From the NCBI GenBank assembly GCA_947846985.1, contig CANTUZ010000001.1, forward strand, positions 124,001 through 188,000: 64,000 bases of DNA. Reading direction: 5' to 3'. The position numbers and the translations under genes are program-made. This DNA is from Fratercula arctica (lineage: Eukaryota; Chordata; Aves; Charadriiformes; Alcidae). Of this stretch, positions 1 through 12,500 are shown one piece after another. Numbering within the stretch: position 1 is the first letter of the stretch; each line of letters starts with the position of its first letter. The notes below the pieces were generated by a model. That model saw only the letters and a list, made by a program, of their open reading frames with translations, ran no database searches and had not been told where the DNA came from.

Positions 1-574
1 GATCCCTGGCATCTGTGTGAGGCTTGGCCTTTCTGCAGCCCCTCCCTGTATGGCCTTTCCTTTGCTACGGCAAGTCTGTTGACCAGGGTCACGGATGTTG
101 CCCCAGGGGTGCAGTGCAAGAGGGGAGATATCACCTGAAACAAGGCACCTCGGGCTGTAGGGACCCCTGGCAGCGCTGTAGATAGAAAGTGTGGTGCAGC
201 TCTTGCGAGTCTGCAGTGCTGTGCTCCCCCAGCTCTCTGTCCCCTCATGGGGACTGGGCCAGCGTGGGCTGATCCTGGGGTCCCGCAAAGCTGCCTGCAG
301 CACTGGCCAGGGCACTGTCTGCAGCCAGGGGGCCCTGGGAGGCCCTGTGCTCTTGCAGGGAGGGCTGCAGGGAAAGTGGTGGCTTGCCTGGGACAAAAAT
401 CGCAGGGCTGAGGTGGTAACTGTCTGCTTCACTGCAGCCAGCTTTGAGGACAGCATAGTGGTTGTGGGCCACGGGGCAGAGGGCAGCACTGGGTTGTGGT
501 CGTGGTGGTGGGCTGGGTCTGCCTGGTGGTCTTTGTGATGCTGGCCCTGCTCATGTAGTGCCTTCCTTCTCCAG
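1..574 (+). other. Partial DCHS1 intron at the left edge
   Basis: No cadherin-like reading frame is seen here. The stretch ends in a pyrimidine-rich tract and an AG directly before the first visible DCHS1 exon at 575, so it is read as the 3' part of an intron whose upstream exon is outside the window. The open frame at 191-538 has no recognisable domain. Confidence 0.7.
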
Positions 575-3500
575 GTGACAGCCACAGATGCAGACAGTGG
601 CACATTTGGCTCCCTTTCCTACTCCATTGGTTCTGGCATCGGCAGTGTTGTCCCCACGCAGTTCAGCATCGACAAGCACTCGGGGCAGCTGTGCACTGTG
701 CAGCCTCTGGACCGTGATGAGGGCACGTCTGCCTATGATTTCACCATCACTGCTGTTGATGGGGTAAGTGCTGGGAGGCCGTGGGGATGCGATGCTGCTG
801 ATGCAGCACTGTGCAGGGGATACTGTTGTCCTTGCCCCTGCTCTTTGCACCATCTCTGATCTGATCCTTTCACAGGGTGGCCTGAACTCCATGGTGTATG
901 TGAAGGTTTTTCTGGAGGACATAAATGACAACCGGCCAGTGTTTTACCCGCTGGAGTATGCTGCCAGCATCAGCACGCAGAGCATGCCAGGTACAGCTGT
1001 GCTGCGTGTTACTGCCCACGACAAGGACGAGGGGCTGAACGGGAGAGTGACCTACCGCATTGTCCTGGGAAACTCACCCCCTCTCTTCTCCCTCAACAAG
1101 GACACAGGTGAGCGAGAGCGCAGGGGGCAGCTGAGTGGGCACAGTCAGAGCAGTGGGATGCAGGCAGGTGTAAAAGCCAGCCTGAGGGTCGCTGCTTGGC
1201 CATCGCAGCAGAGCGATCTGCCACCAGAATATGTCTGTTCCTCTCCCTGCCATGTCTTCCCTGCCTGGGCTTCTCGAGCCTCTGTCAGCCCCTTCCCACT
1301 TATTTCTGCTCTCTGCTCTGTTCTTCATTTGTCCCGTCTTCCTACCTCTCCCTCGTTTCCCATCGCTGGCTCACTGCACCTTTCCCCCAACGTGCTGTTT
1401 GCTTTACCCCATCACGCTGTGTCCTGCTTAGTTTCTTGTCCCTGTCCAGTTCCCTCCCCCCTGCCCCCGGCTCAGTTTACTCTCCTCCACTGTAACTCTG
1501 TCCCACCTTTCTCATTAGCTGCATCTGCTCTGCCTTGCTTTGGCCACCAAAGCCAGAGCAGTTTCTTCTGGGGAGGTGAGTGCATGGGTGTGTGGTGCCA
1601 GGGGCTCTCAGCAGGACGGGAAGCTGTTCTGTGCTGAGCACAGGCATGTGGGTCTCTCCACACCGGTCCCCAAGTTCCCAGAATGTGACTGGGATGAGAC
1701 ATGCCTACCAGCCATCCTAATGCAGCAGCACCTCCTTTGTAGGGCCTACTGAGGATGGTCCTTCAGTTCTACGTCTCCTCCAAGAGCCTCCCCACAGCCT
1801 TGATCCCGCCTGCTGTGTCCCTCACCCTGTGCCCCACATTGGAAGCCCTATTCCCTCCTTTTCCTCTCCCAATACCTACGGTCTGGCTCATTATCCATGA
1901 CCACTGCTTAGCTCGGGGGAGGCGGCGGGGGGGCTAAGGTTGAGAAAGGAGGATTTGGGGGGGCTTTCCCAGGCGGGTTCCTCTTCTTTACTCCAGTTCT
2001 TCCATGGTAAGCTCCCCCCTGCAACGCACATTGTTTGCTGCCCACTCAGATCTTTCTTTTCAAGCTTATGGTTTGGCCTGTTCCCTTGCTGCCAGATGAC
2101 AGGCAGGGGTGCAGGCATAAAACCCTCTGAACTGCTTTCTTCCTTAGGTGTCATCTCCCTCTCATGGTCCCTGAGTGGTAAAGCCAACACCCTGGTGCAG
2201 CTGGTGATCTCTGCACAAGATGGTGGGGGCCTACAGGCACAGCCAAATGCTCGGGTGAACATCAGCATCGTGGAGGGAACAGTCTCACCCCCTGTCTTTG
2301 AGCAAGCTCAGTACTTCTTCACAGTGCCTGAGGACGTGCTGCAGGGTGCCAGCGTGGGGGCTGTCCGGGCCCAGAACCCTCCAGGTACAGGCTTGTCCCT
2401 TTTCTGTGTAGTCACTTTCCCTGTCCCTGTATCGTCTGGAAGGTCCAGTACCGCGCTTCCTCACAGAGCATCCCTGTTCTGGGAGCTCCACGCACGCACA
2501 GAGGCACGCGCATCAGAATGTGGACCCGGGCGGTTGTCACTCAACTCAGTGCATGCTCTCACAGGTGTACTTACACACACGTGTACACACACACTTGTGC
2601 ACATGCATCTGTGCATACATGCACATGCACCAGTGCTACTGTCCACCTTCCGACCAGAGTCTGCCGCAGACAGCGCTGCCCAGCCCTGCTGCTGTCTGTA
2701 GGGGACTGAGGAGGTGAGCCGGGTACACAAATCATTGCTCCTGTCTTCATTTCCTTGTCCACAGGTCATGCGGATGACATCTTTTATTCCATCTCCTCGG
2801 GGGATCCTCATGGCTACTTTTCTATCGACTCTGCCTCCGGGCAGCTCCGCACCAGCCTGCCTCTCGATCATGAGTCCCAGGCAGTTCTCATTCTGGATGT
2901 CCAGGCCCGAAGTGGTTCACCTCCTGCCTACAGCAACACACGCGTGAAAATCTCTGTCTCAGATGTGAATGACAACGTTCCAGTGTTCCCAGCCCCCTCC
3001 GACTCCATTCTGCTGCCAGAGGCCACAGAACCTGGGACTACAGTGTACACTTTGCAGGCCGAGGACCGTGACAGCGGTGCCAATGGTCAGGTGAATTTTG
3101 AGCTGGCATCAGGAGGTGATGGCACCTTCAGTGTGGACCGCTCATCGGGGGCAGTGCGACTGATCGGAGCCCTGCAGTATGAAGCCAGCGCAGCCTACGG
3201 GCTGGCCATTGTGGCTCGAGACAGTGGCGTTCCCCAGCTCAGCTCCACATTCACACTGCTGGTGCATGTGCAAGCCGAGCACGACAATGGGCCCATCTTC
3301 GACACACTCACCTACCGCGTGGAGGTGCAGGAAGGTGTCCCTGTCTCCACCCGCTTCCTGCAGGTGCGGGCCCTGGCACGCGATGCAGAATCTATGACCC
3401 TTACCTACCACTTGCGTGCAGACGGGGATGCTGCCAGCTTTGGCATCATGCCTGAGAGTGGCTGGCTGTATGTGAAGAGCGCACTGGACCGGGAGACGCG

Positions 3501-6500
3501 GGACCTGTACGTGCTCACAGTGCTGGCCTCGGCAGGAGGCAGTGGTGCAGGGGGGGAAGCCCGGAAGACAGGCACCAGCACTGTACGGATCAGCATCACC
3601 GATGAGAATGACAACAGCCCCCGGCTGAGTGAGGAGCGTTACTTCTTCACTGTTCCCGAGAACCAGGCTCCTGGTAGCAGTGTGGGAAGGGTGATGGCGA
3701 GTGACCGGGATGCTGGGCAGAACAGCCGGCTCACCTACCGCCTGCTCCAGCATGATCCCAACTTCCTTATCCACACACAGACAGGTGAGAGACTTCCTTG
3801 CTTCCTAGGCTGGGGCTGGCTGGGGAGAAAGCCCAGGGCGGGTCAAAAGTGATGTGGGCCAGGCCAGTGCCACAACAGAATGTTCACCTGCCTGTCCCTG
3901 CAATGCTGGGCTCCCCAGCAACATTCCTGAGCACAGGTTCTTCTCTAAAAAGTGACTTTTGGGCTGAGCTGTGTCCTCACTTCTCCCTCACAGGGGAGCT
4001 CAGCACCAAGCATAGCCTGGACCGGGAGCAGCAGTCCAGCTACCAGCTCTTAGTGATCGTGCAGGATGGGGGAGCACCACCCCGCAGTGCCACAGGAACC
4101 ATCTATGTGACTGTGCTGGACGAGAATGACAACGCTCCTGCTTTCCTCCATGTGGCCAGTGGTCAGGAGCTGCCTGTGCAGGTAGGGGCAGCAGGCTGGA
4201 GCCCTGGCGAGGCAGGGCTGTGGTAGCCACTGGGTGCAGGGGGAAAGGGAGTGGGCAAGGGCACCCAGGAGAATTTCAGGGTGGGAGATAAGCGGGCACA
4301 GGTTGCATCCATGCAGCAGCCAGGGCGGGCTGGTAAATCTGATTGATCTGGAAAGGTGGGCATGTCCTTGGCAATCTCTGTGCACGGAGCAGGTGAGGAC
4401 TGCAGAGAGCTCTGAGGCCAGTAGGACTGACTAGCAGGCAGAAGCTCTTGGCTCACACATGCCTGCAAGGAGGGAAGGAGAAAGGGAGCCCTAAACCTGA
4501 CCCAGAAGAGCCAGGGGTATAACACTTGGGAGCGGGGAGGCAGGGGCTGCCATTGACTTCTAGGTCTCAGGACTTTTGGTATAGCCACTCGGCTTTCTGG
4601 GAGGTCAAGAAAGCACTGCCCAGATGGACTTTGCACTCACGAGGCGTTTCTGAGAATCTGCTGTGGTCCCAGCCCAGCTTTCCCTCTCAGCACTGTGTGG
4701 TGTCAGCCATCACCCGGGTGCTCAGCGTGCTGGAGAGTGTCATGTCTGTGCTGCTCGACAGAGCGGGCGAGGAGCAGCCCTCCACCCCCAGCTGGCTGTG
4801 TCTGCTCTGCTGCGGCCCTGTGGGGTGGCACGTGTGGCCAGGGCTCGCTGGAGCCAGCCGAGCGGCACTGGATGGGCAGTCGAGGCCCTGTCTTCCTCTC
4901 CTGCAGCTGAAAGGATGTGGTTGCTCTGCACGTTGCTGCACTTCAGGCAGCGTGCTCAAAGCCACTTGCATTTTGCCATCGCGTCATGGTGATGTGATCA
5001 CAACCTTTCTCTGCCACAAGTCCTGCCTGAGCCGCGCACCAGAGGCAGGTCAGAGCGGGCAGGACTGTATTGGCAGGTCACTGCTGCGCCTGGGTGGCTG
5101 TTGTGGTTTGTGCTGGACTGGCTGTCAGCACCGGACCCTGGGGACACTCTGCAACTCCAGTCAGACCTTCCCTGTTCATTACTTTTCCCCTTCCCATTCC
5201 AGGTCCTTTCCCAGACACCTTCCTGCATGCGCAGCTGGCACTCTCTGCTTGCAGAACTGTCTGGCAAGGTTTTGCCTGGGTGAAGGCATCTCTCAGGGCT
5301 TGGTGGAGGCAGAGGAAGGCAAAGTTAGTCCGAGCAGGGCTCTGGCCCTTGAGTCACTCCTGCAGGCCAGGGGCCAGCCGGCTGTGGCATTGTTGAGATC
5401 GCGGCTGGACAGGCTTTGCAAAACGGCATTGCTCCCTCTGTGTCCGCAGCCTGCTGAGCGTCCCATCTCCTCTCTCGGGACACCCGCAACACACTTGCAC
5501 AGCAGGCTCTGCGGCTGATGCTGGTCTTTGGGGGCGTGAAATGCTGGGAGTGTCCTGCTGGAGCTCAGGAGGTTTCTTCTCATGCAAAGGTAGCACAAAA
5601 GCGTACGCATCCTTCAGAGCAAGGATGGGACAGATTTAGAGTCCTGAAGGCAGGTAAATGCTATGACAGTTTTGAATGAAATAAATATTTGGGCACTTTG
5701 GTTTGAAGCTCTCCTGCTAGAAATGCTGGTAGAGAAGGATGAAGCACAGGAAGAGGCCACTGTTAATCATGGTCTCGATGTAGAAGAAAAGCTTGGAGGG
5801 AAAAGCAAAAACTGAATGATAAATGCAAAGCTCAGTGATTTATTGCAGACTTGCAATAGGGAGAGGGAACAAAGGGAAGGAAGAAGTGGCCTGTTTTCAC
5901 AGAGGAGGGATGTCATTGGTGGGTGCCTGGGACTGGTGCCGGTATCCGGGCTATTTAGCATATTCCTATATCCTCCAGAAGGGGTGATTGTTGATGTTAC
6001 TCATATATTTATATAGTAATGAAGGTGAGGGCTCCCTGTGAAGACCTGTAGAAGGATCTTGGTTTACTCTTCAATTAGGAAAGAAGATGGGAGATGAAAT
6101 TCACTGTTGCTAACTGGAAAGGATGCACGTGGCAAAAAGAAATATGAATTTCACTTACACAGTGGTGGGCTCTGGATCGGCTGCTTCAGTTTAGGGAGAA
6201 GATTGGGGCATCGCTGTGAATGCTTTGTGAAAATGTCAGCTCAGGGCTCCGCCGAAGTCAAAAAGGCAAATCAAATGCTAAGTGTTACTAGAAAAGGAAC
6301 ATCATTACCCTACATCTCAAATTCTGCACGCTCCCTGCCCTGCCTCCTTTCCACTAAATAAGCAGTAGTGCTAGAAAAGGTTCAGAAAAGGATGTTAATG
6401 TGATCTCCAGTAGATAATGGTTTCCATGCAGAAAGAAAATACTTGAATTTTTTTTGGCATGGAAGAAACTGCAGGAATATAACAGAGGTGTGCGGTGAGT

Positions 6501-9500
6501 GGCACAGAGGAAGTCAGGGGCAAATTAGAAGTTGCTTTTTTCACAATACAAGACTTAGTCAGCTTCATAAGAAATGACCGGGCAGCAGGTTTAAAATAAA
6601 CAAAGGCAGTACTTTTTCATGCAGAACATAATTAAATTGTGAAATCATTGCCAAAAGTTGCATGGGTTCAAAATTAGATGAATTCATGGAAAGAAAAAAA
6701 AATCCATCAAAGGCTGTTGAATAAAAATATGATCTGTGGCTCAGGAAGTGACTTAGCCACAGACTGCTGGAAGCTGGGAGGGTTTCACAGGAGGATTATT
6801 CCATACGTACCCTATTTCTTGCATCTTCTCTATATATCCACTGCCAGCCACTGCCAGAGCTATGTCAGTGGCTGAGATGACTCTCTGATCTTTGGACCAA
6901 GCTGGTATTTGCAGCAGCCTTCTTGGAGGGTGGACATCTGACCGGGACAAGCCTGCCTAGTAGCAGTTTTACTAAAGCTGAGGTTTTTGCAGAGGCAAGG
7001 CCATTTCTGTTGCCGTTTATTCCTCTGTTTGTGCATCTGAAATGGCATTTGTACATGGAGCCTGTGTGGACGCTGCTCATTTAACTCCTCTGCTGAGTCA
7101 CCGCTTGCCTCAGGTGGAGTTGGATTCCTTGTGGAAGAGGAGTGTGACCATGCATGCGAAGCAGGAGCCCTTTGTGTCCCAGTTGAGGGCAGATAGGGAC
7201 AGCATGGGGGGCAGGCCCTGCCCCAGCCGTTACAGAGGAGAGGTTGGAAGGGGCTTCCTAAGCATGGCCCCACTCAGAGGTGTCCACGCAGACGCTCCTT
7301 TTCGTAAGCAGCCAAGCTATATTTAGAAGGTCTTCTGCCTCCATCACGGCTGTGAAATGCTGTTCCAGATTCCTTGATCTGGTAGTTAGAAACCATCTCT
7401 TAATTTCCAGCCTAAACTAATTTCTGACCACTTTATAGTCATTTGTTCTTGTGCCAATATTGTGTTTTTGCTTAAATAACTCTTCTCTTTCCTTGGAATT
7501 TCCCTCCCCTCTCCCCAGTGTTTACAGAGTGCAGTCACATCACTACTTGGCCTGGCTAAACAAGTCCAGCTCCTCTGGTCTCCCCTCCCCGAGCGCCACC
7601 AGCCTGGTGCCAGCAGCTTGTGCAACAGCATTAACACTTGCCTCCTCTCAGGAGCTTGCAGCCTCTTTCCTTGGATTCTTGCTCTGATTCCTCTTGCCTT
7701 TGTTCATGAATGCATTAAAGTGGTACCACACAGAGATCACCTGGCACAGCTGGACCTGTGGGGATGATTTGTGCTGTGGGATGTGCCGATAGGGTGCGAA
7801 TTTGAGGTCTGTAACCTCAGGATGTGAATTTGAGGTCTTCTGGTGTGGCAGGCAGCGTGGAGTCTGTGCCAAGTGGGGCTCTACCAGTGAGGTGTGGGGA
7901 GGTGCAAGGAGCGTGTGTGGGAGGAGAGACAGCGCTGCCAGGAGGGATGGGTTGTTTGCTGAGGGTGCTCCCAAAGACTGACGGGTGTTGAGGGGCAGTG
8001 GTGGGGATGTGTCCAGTTCCATAACTATCCAGGAGAGGTGCTTGCGTGCAATGCTGCTCCCTGTGGTCTCTGTCAGGAAGCTGGTAGCTCACCTCAGAAT
8101 GTGGGCTTAGTTGAGCACGTGCGTAATTACTGTCTCGATGGTACTGTGGTGCACTGGCATAAAATGGTGGTCTTAAGTACCTACAGACAGGCAGTCAGCG
8201 GTGCTAACTGGGAACAAAAAGAGAAGGGAAAAGCCCTAAAAGCCCAGGTGTCCAAGCCGGGGAAGAAGTGCCAGCTGCATTTCCAGGGATCGCAAACCTT
8301 CCTGGGCTGGCTGGTGGGAACTGAGGAAATCACTTTCCATTGCCAGGGTGACTGGCCACCGAGCCTGTCAGTGCTCACGCCTTTGCATTTGCAGCTGCAG
8401 GGGTCTGTTGGGGGCAGAGAGAACCAGGACTGTGTGGAGCCCTGGATTTTCCCAGCTGTGGAGGCTTTGGGTGTAACATGGGAGGATAGTGTCCTCCCAT
8501 CACCCTGCAGCAGCATACCCCAGCGCTGCTAAGCTGGTTGTCAGACAGGGCAGAACGGAGGAGAGCTGCCGAGGCAGAAACTCCCTTTGCCAGCTTTGCT
8601 GTGGACTTGTCCATGTTGTCCAGCTTCAGACACAGCGTGTCAGTCTTGCTGGGGTGTCTGTGCCTTGGGTGGGGTGCAGGACTGGTGTAAAAAGGTGCAG
8701 ATCTGTGCCAGGGGGTTGTGGGGTGGTCTGAAGGGTGCCCTGTGCCTCTCAGCTGCTCCCTGGGCTGTGCTGCAGGTGCTGGAAGAGAAGCCATCGGGAC
8801 TTCTAGTTGCTTCCCTGCAAGCCAAGGACCCTGACGAGGGTGAGAATGGGACCATCATCTACTCGCTGATAGGTATGAGCTGCAGAACTGACTAATTGAT
8901 GCTGCTCGCTGCCTCGCAGCCATCACCCTTGTGGGCAGATGGGTGCCCACTGCCCAAGCCCTGCCACACGACACTCCCTCCTCCATCCCATCCTGCCCCT
9001 GCCCTCCCTCCTGTCTGCCTCTCCCTCCAGCATTTCACCTTCTTTCCGCAGGAGCCTGGGCAGAGCGTTTCACGCTGCACATGGCTACTGGAGAGTTGCG
9101 GACTGCCACAGTTCTACGCCGGTCTGATCGCGCTGAGTACATCTTCACTGTGACAGCCAGTGACCGGGGTACGGTGCCTCGCAGTACCTCAGCCATCATT
9201 CGCATTCAGGTATCCAGCACCCCAACTCCAGTTGTCCCTGCACCATCTACCCCTCTGTCACCTCTTGGAGGACACTATGCAGCTATTAGGAAGCCTTATC
9301 ACCCCACCTTATCACCCTCCACCACCTTCATCCCAGGGCACCTTCTGCCCTTGCTCAGCTGTTGATCCAGCCCTAAAATCTGTGTGGAGAACCTGGGATG
9401 GGAAGGGATGGGTGGGTCTATCTGCCACTGTGCATGTTCTCATTTGTAAAGTGGTCAACAGCATTAATAGTAAGCAGTTCTGTCTTTTCCGGACTTGGAC

Positions 9501-12500
9501 AGACAACTATGTCCTAGATATGCTGTTGCAGAGAAGACCTTAAGAGGTCCCGGGCACAGAGACATTAATTCTTCCCAGCATCTACTGAAAACAGTGTTCC
9601 GGACATGCAGGGTGTTCTTCACGTCTGTGTAGCTTTGGCACTCACTGTCTGGTGTATTGGCCCAGGCAGCCAAGTCCTTTCTCTGTTGTTAGTAATGAGC
9701 TTCCTTTTACAGCAGAGACTCCGGTTTCTCCCCACTCAAGGCACTTTCACAGTACACCCTTTCACATCTTCCTGTCCCTATTCTTGCAGTTCCCAAGGCC
9801 ATTTGACTCTCCTTGCTTGATGTTCTGCTGCTTCTCTGGGCTGGCAGTGCCCTCTAACATCGTCAGCAAGTTCATAACGTACTCAGCTTTCTTTTGCCCT
9901 TGCACCTCTCAAAAGTAAATGTCAGCACCAAGAGCCATCTCTGCAAAGACCTGTTAATCACTCTCCTTGAGCCAGTTGATCTTCTAGTCCTTTCCATCGC
10001 ACAGCCTTACTTACACTATGCCTTTCCCCGGTTTAATGGGTGATCCCCCATGTGCTACTGCATCAGAGCCCAGCTAAAACCCAGGTGAGTTACGATACGC
10101 TGTGTTTCCTCTGTCCTTGAGGAGAGCAGCACTGTGTTAGCCTGGCACACCTGCCTTTAGCCATTCCACAATGTGTTTTATACCATTTCCTTTTTATGCT
10201 GTGCCTGTAACTGTTCTTGGCATTGAAGTCTTTCTACAGCCTTCAAAGTGGTGAGGCCAGGCTGGTTTGCATCCCTGTAATGTAATGTTTGCATCCCTTC
10301 ACTTCCCTGAAGTGCTTGTTTGCATCCCTGTAATGTAGCTGTTTGCTTGACAGTCACTGATTTTGATGCCCCTCAGAGCTGACAGTTTTGCTGTATCCTT
10401 TTTCCCCAGCTCCTTGACACAAACGCAGCAAGTTCTTCAACATATCTTCCCTTCAGATAACACTATGGCTTTTCATGCATCCTCGCTCCCAGCCACAGGT
10501 GCACCTCATCCCCAAATTAACTTCAGTATCTTTAATGAAAGTAGTAGTAGTATTTATCTTTGGGTCATACTTGGTCGTCTTTCTTCTCTGTGCCTCTCAT
10601 CTGGATGGGTGTTACCTCTCTTCTTGCCCACTCTTGCTTATGTTTTGCAGAACTGTTTCTGCTGGTGTCTGTTGCCTTTGCAGTATCTAACAATCACAGA
10701 ATCACAGACCCACAGAATGGTTGAGGCAGGAAGGCACCTCTGGAGTCATCTTGTCCAACCACCCTGCTCAAGCAGGGCCACCCAGAGTCAGTTGCCCAGG
10801 ACCACGTCCAGGTGGCTTTTGACTGTCTGTAAGGATGGAGACTCCACCACCTCCCTGGGCAATCTGTGCCAGTGCTTGGTCACCCTCACAGCGAATAGTG
10901 TTTCCTGATGTTCAGAGGGAACCTCCTGTGTTTCAGCTTGTGCCCATTGCCTCTGGTCCTGGCACTGGGCACCCGTGGGAAGAGACTGGCTCTGTCCTCT
11001 TTGCTCCCTCCCTTCAGGTATTGATGTACTTTGATAAGATCCCCCCCGAGCCTTCTCTGGCCAGTCAGCAGCTCTGTCTGTCCTTCCCTACCCAAGCTCC
11101 TCAGGTGAAGCTCGTCTTTCACCCTGTCAAACCCATGCTTAGTCTCAGGTTGCTGTTCATCTGTTAGGCCACGAGAGCTGGGACACCTGCTCTCTGCAGG
11201 CCCCATGTCCCCCTCTGTGCTGGCTCCCTGGGAGTTCCTCCTGGCACCCGGCACCCGGTGCGTGCCCCTCACTGCTGCCTCTCCTCACAGGTGCTGCCGT
11301 CCTCCCGGGTGCTGCCACGGCCTGATGCCACTGTGCTGACCCTGCACCCTCTCGAGGGGGTGAAGCCGGGGTCTGTGATCGGCTCCGTAGCACCCCCAGA
11401 TGCGCCTGCACGAGGACAGCTGACCTACACGGTGGTAGGAGGCGGTGGGGATGGCACCTTTGTGGTTGACAGTGTGACGGGGGAGATTTACGCTGCCCGG
11501 GAGTTGGACTATGAAGCTGGGGCACGGCACGTGCTTCAGGTGAGTGCTGAGGACACGCAGCATGGCTATCCCTCCAGCCGACTGGTGCTGGTACACATCC
11601 ATGTGCAGGACTGCAATGACCAGGCGCCCACCTTCCCTGAAGACCCCATCACCATTGTGGTGCCCGAGAATGCCCAGGCTGGCTCGTCCGTCTTCACCTT
11701 CCAGGCGCTGGACGGGGATGGTGTGGGTCCCAACAGCCAGGTGCGCTACGCCCTGCTGCACCAGGAGCCCCCCGGGGCCCCCTTCCAGCTTGACAGCCGC
11801 TCGGGGCTGCTGACCCTCCGCCACGGCCTCGACCGGGAGGCTGCTGCCTCTTTCCTCTTGGTGGTGGAGGCCACGGACCAGGCCCGCAACGTCAGCCAGC
11901 GCCGCTCGGCAGCTGTCACAGCCCGTGTGTTTGTGACTGATGAGAATGACAATGTGCCCGTGTTCCTCTCGCCTGCTGCCGTCAGCGTCATGGAGGACCA
12001 GCCAACAGGGTTCGTGGCGCTGCATGTGGTGGCCCAGGACAACGATTTGGGAGAGAATGGGCGTGTGAGCTACTTGTTGCGAGCAGGCAACAGTGATGGC
12101 CGCTTCCACCTTAACCCCAGCACTGGTGAGGGCCCAGGAGGATGCAGGGTGGGTGGCAGGGACACTGGGAACGCGGGGGCTGAGGAGGGTGCAGGGGTAC
12201 GTGAGGATGCAGCATGGTGCACAGGGGGAGGCTGGGGAACCCAGAGGAGGGAGACTTGCAGGGTGCAGAGAGGCCCGAGCATAACGCCTGGTTGATACTG
12301 CTGTCTCTGTTGAGACCTGGCTGTCCCTGCCTCACCCCAGCGCCTGCAGCCTCGCGATAGCTCTGTCCTGGGAACAGTCGGCCCCGGTGCTGTGTGGTCC
12401 CAGCTCACCGCTCTCCCTGTGTCTGCAGGTGCACTCTCCATCGTGCGGGCCCTCAACCGGGAGGAGGTGGTGCAGCACAACCTGACCGTGGTGGCCATGG

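Larger units (their letters stand above)
4182..8775 (+). other. Largest visible DCHS1 intron (4.6 kb)
   Basis: Flanked by a CAG|GTAGGG donor and a TGCAG acceptor, both phase 0. No extra cadherin exon is recognisable in any frame. The middle (about 5600-7700) is clearly more AT-rich than the rest of the gene and contains remnants of old CR1 elements, listed separately. The remainder shows nothing I can name. Confidence 0.7.

Noticed and set aside
4526..5518. Plus-strand frame of 330 codons in the large DCHS1 intron
   Set aside because: No cadherin or other domain, no fitting splice sites and Cys/Ser/Leu-rich random-looking content.
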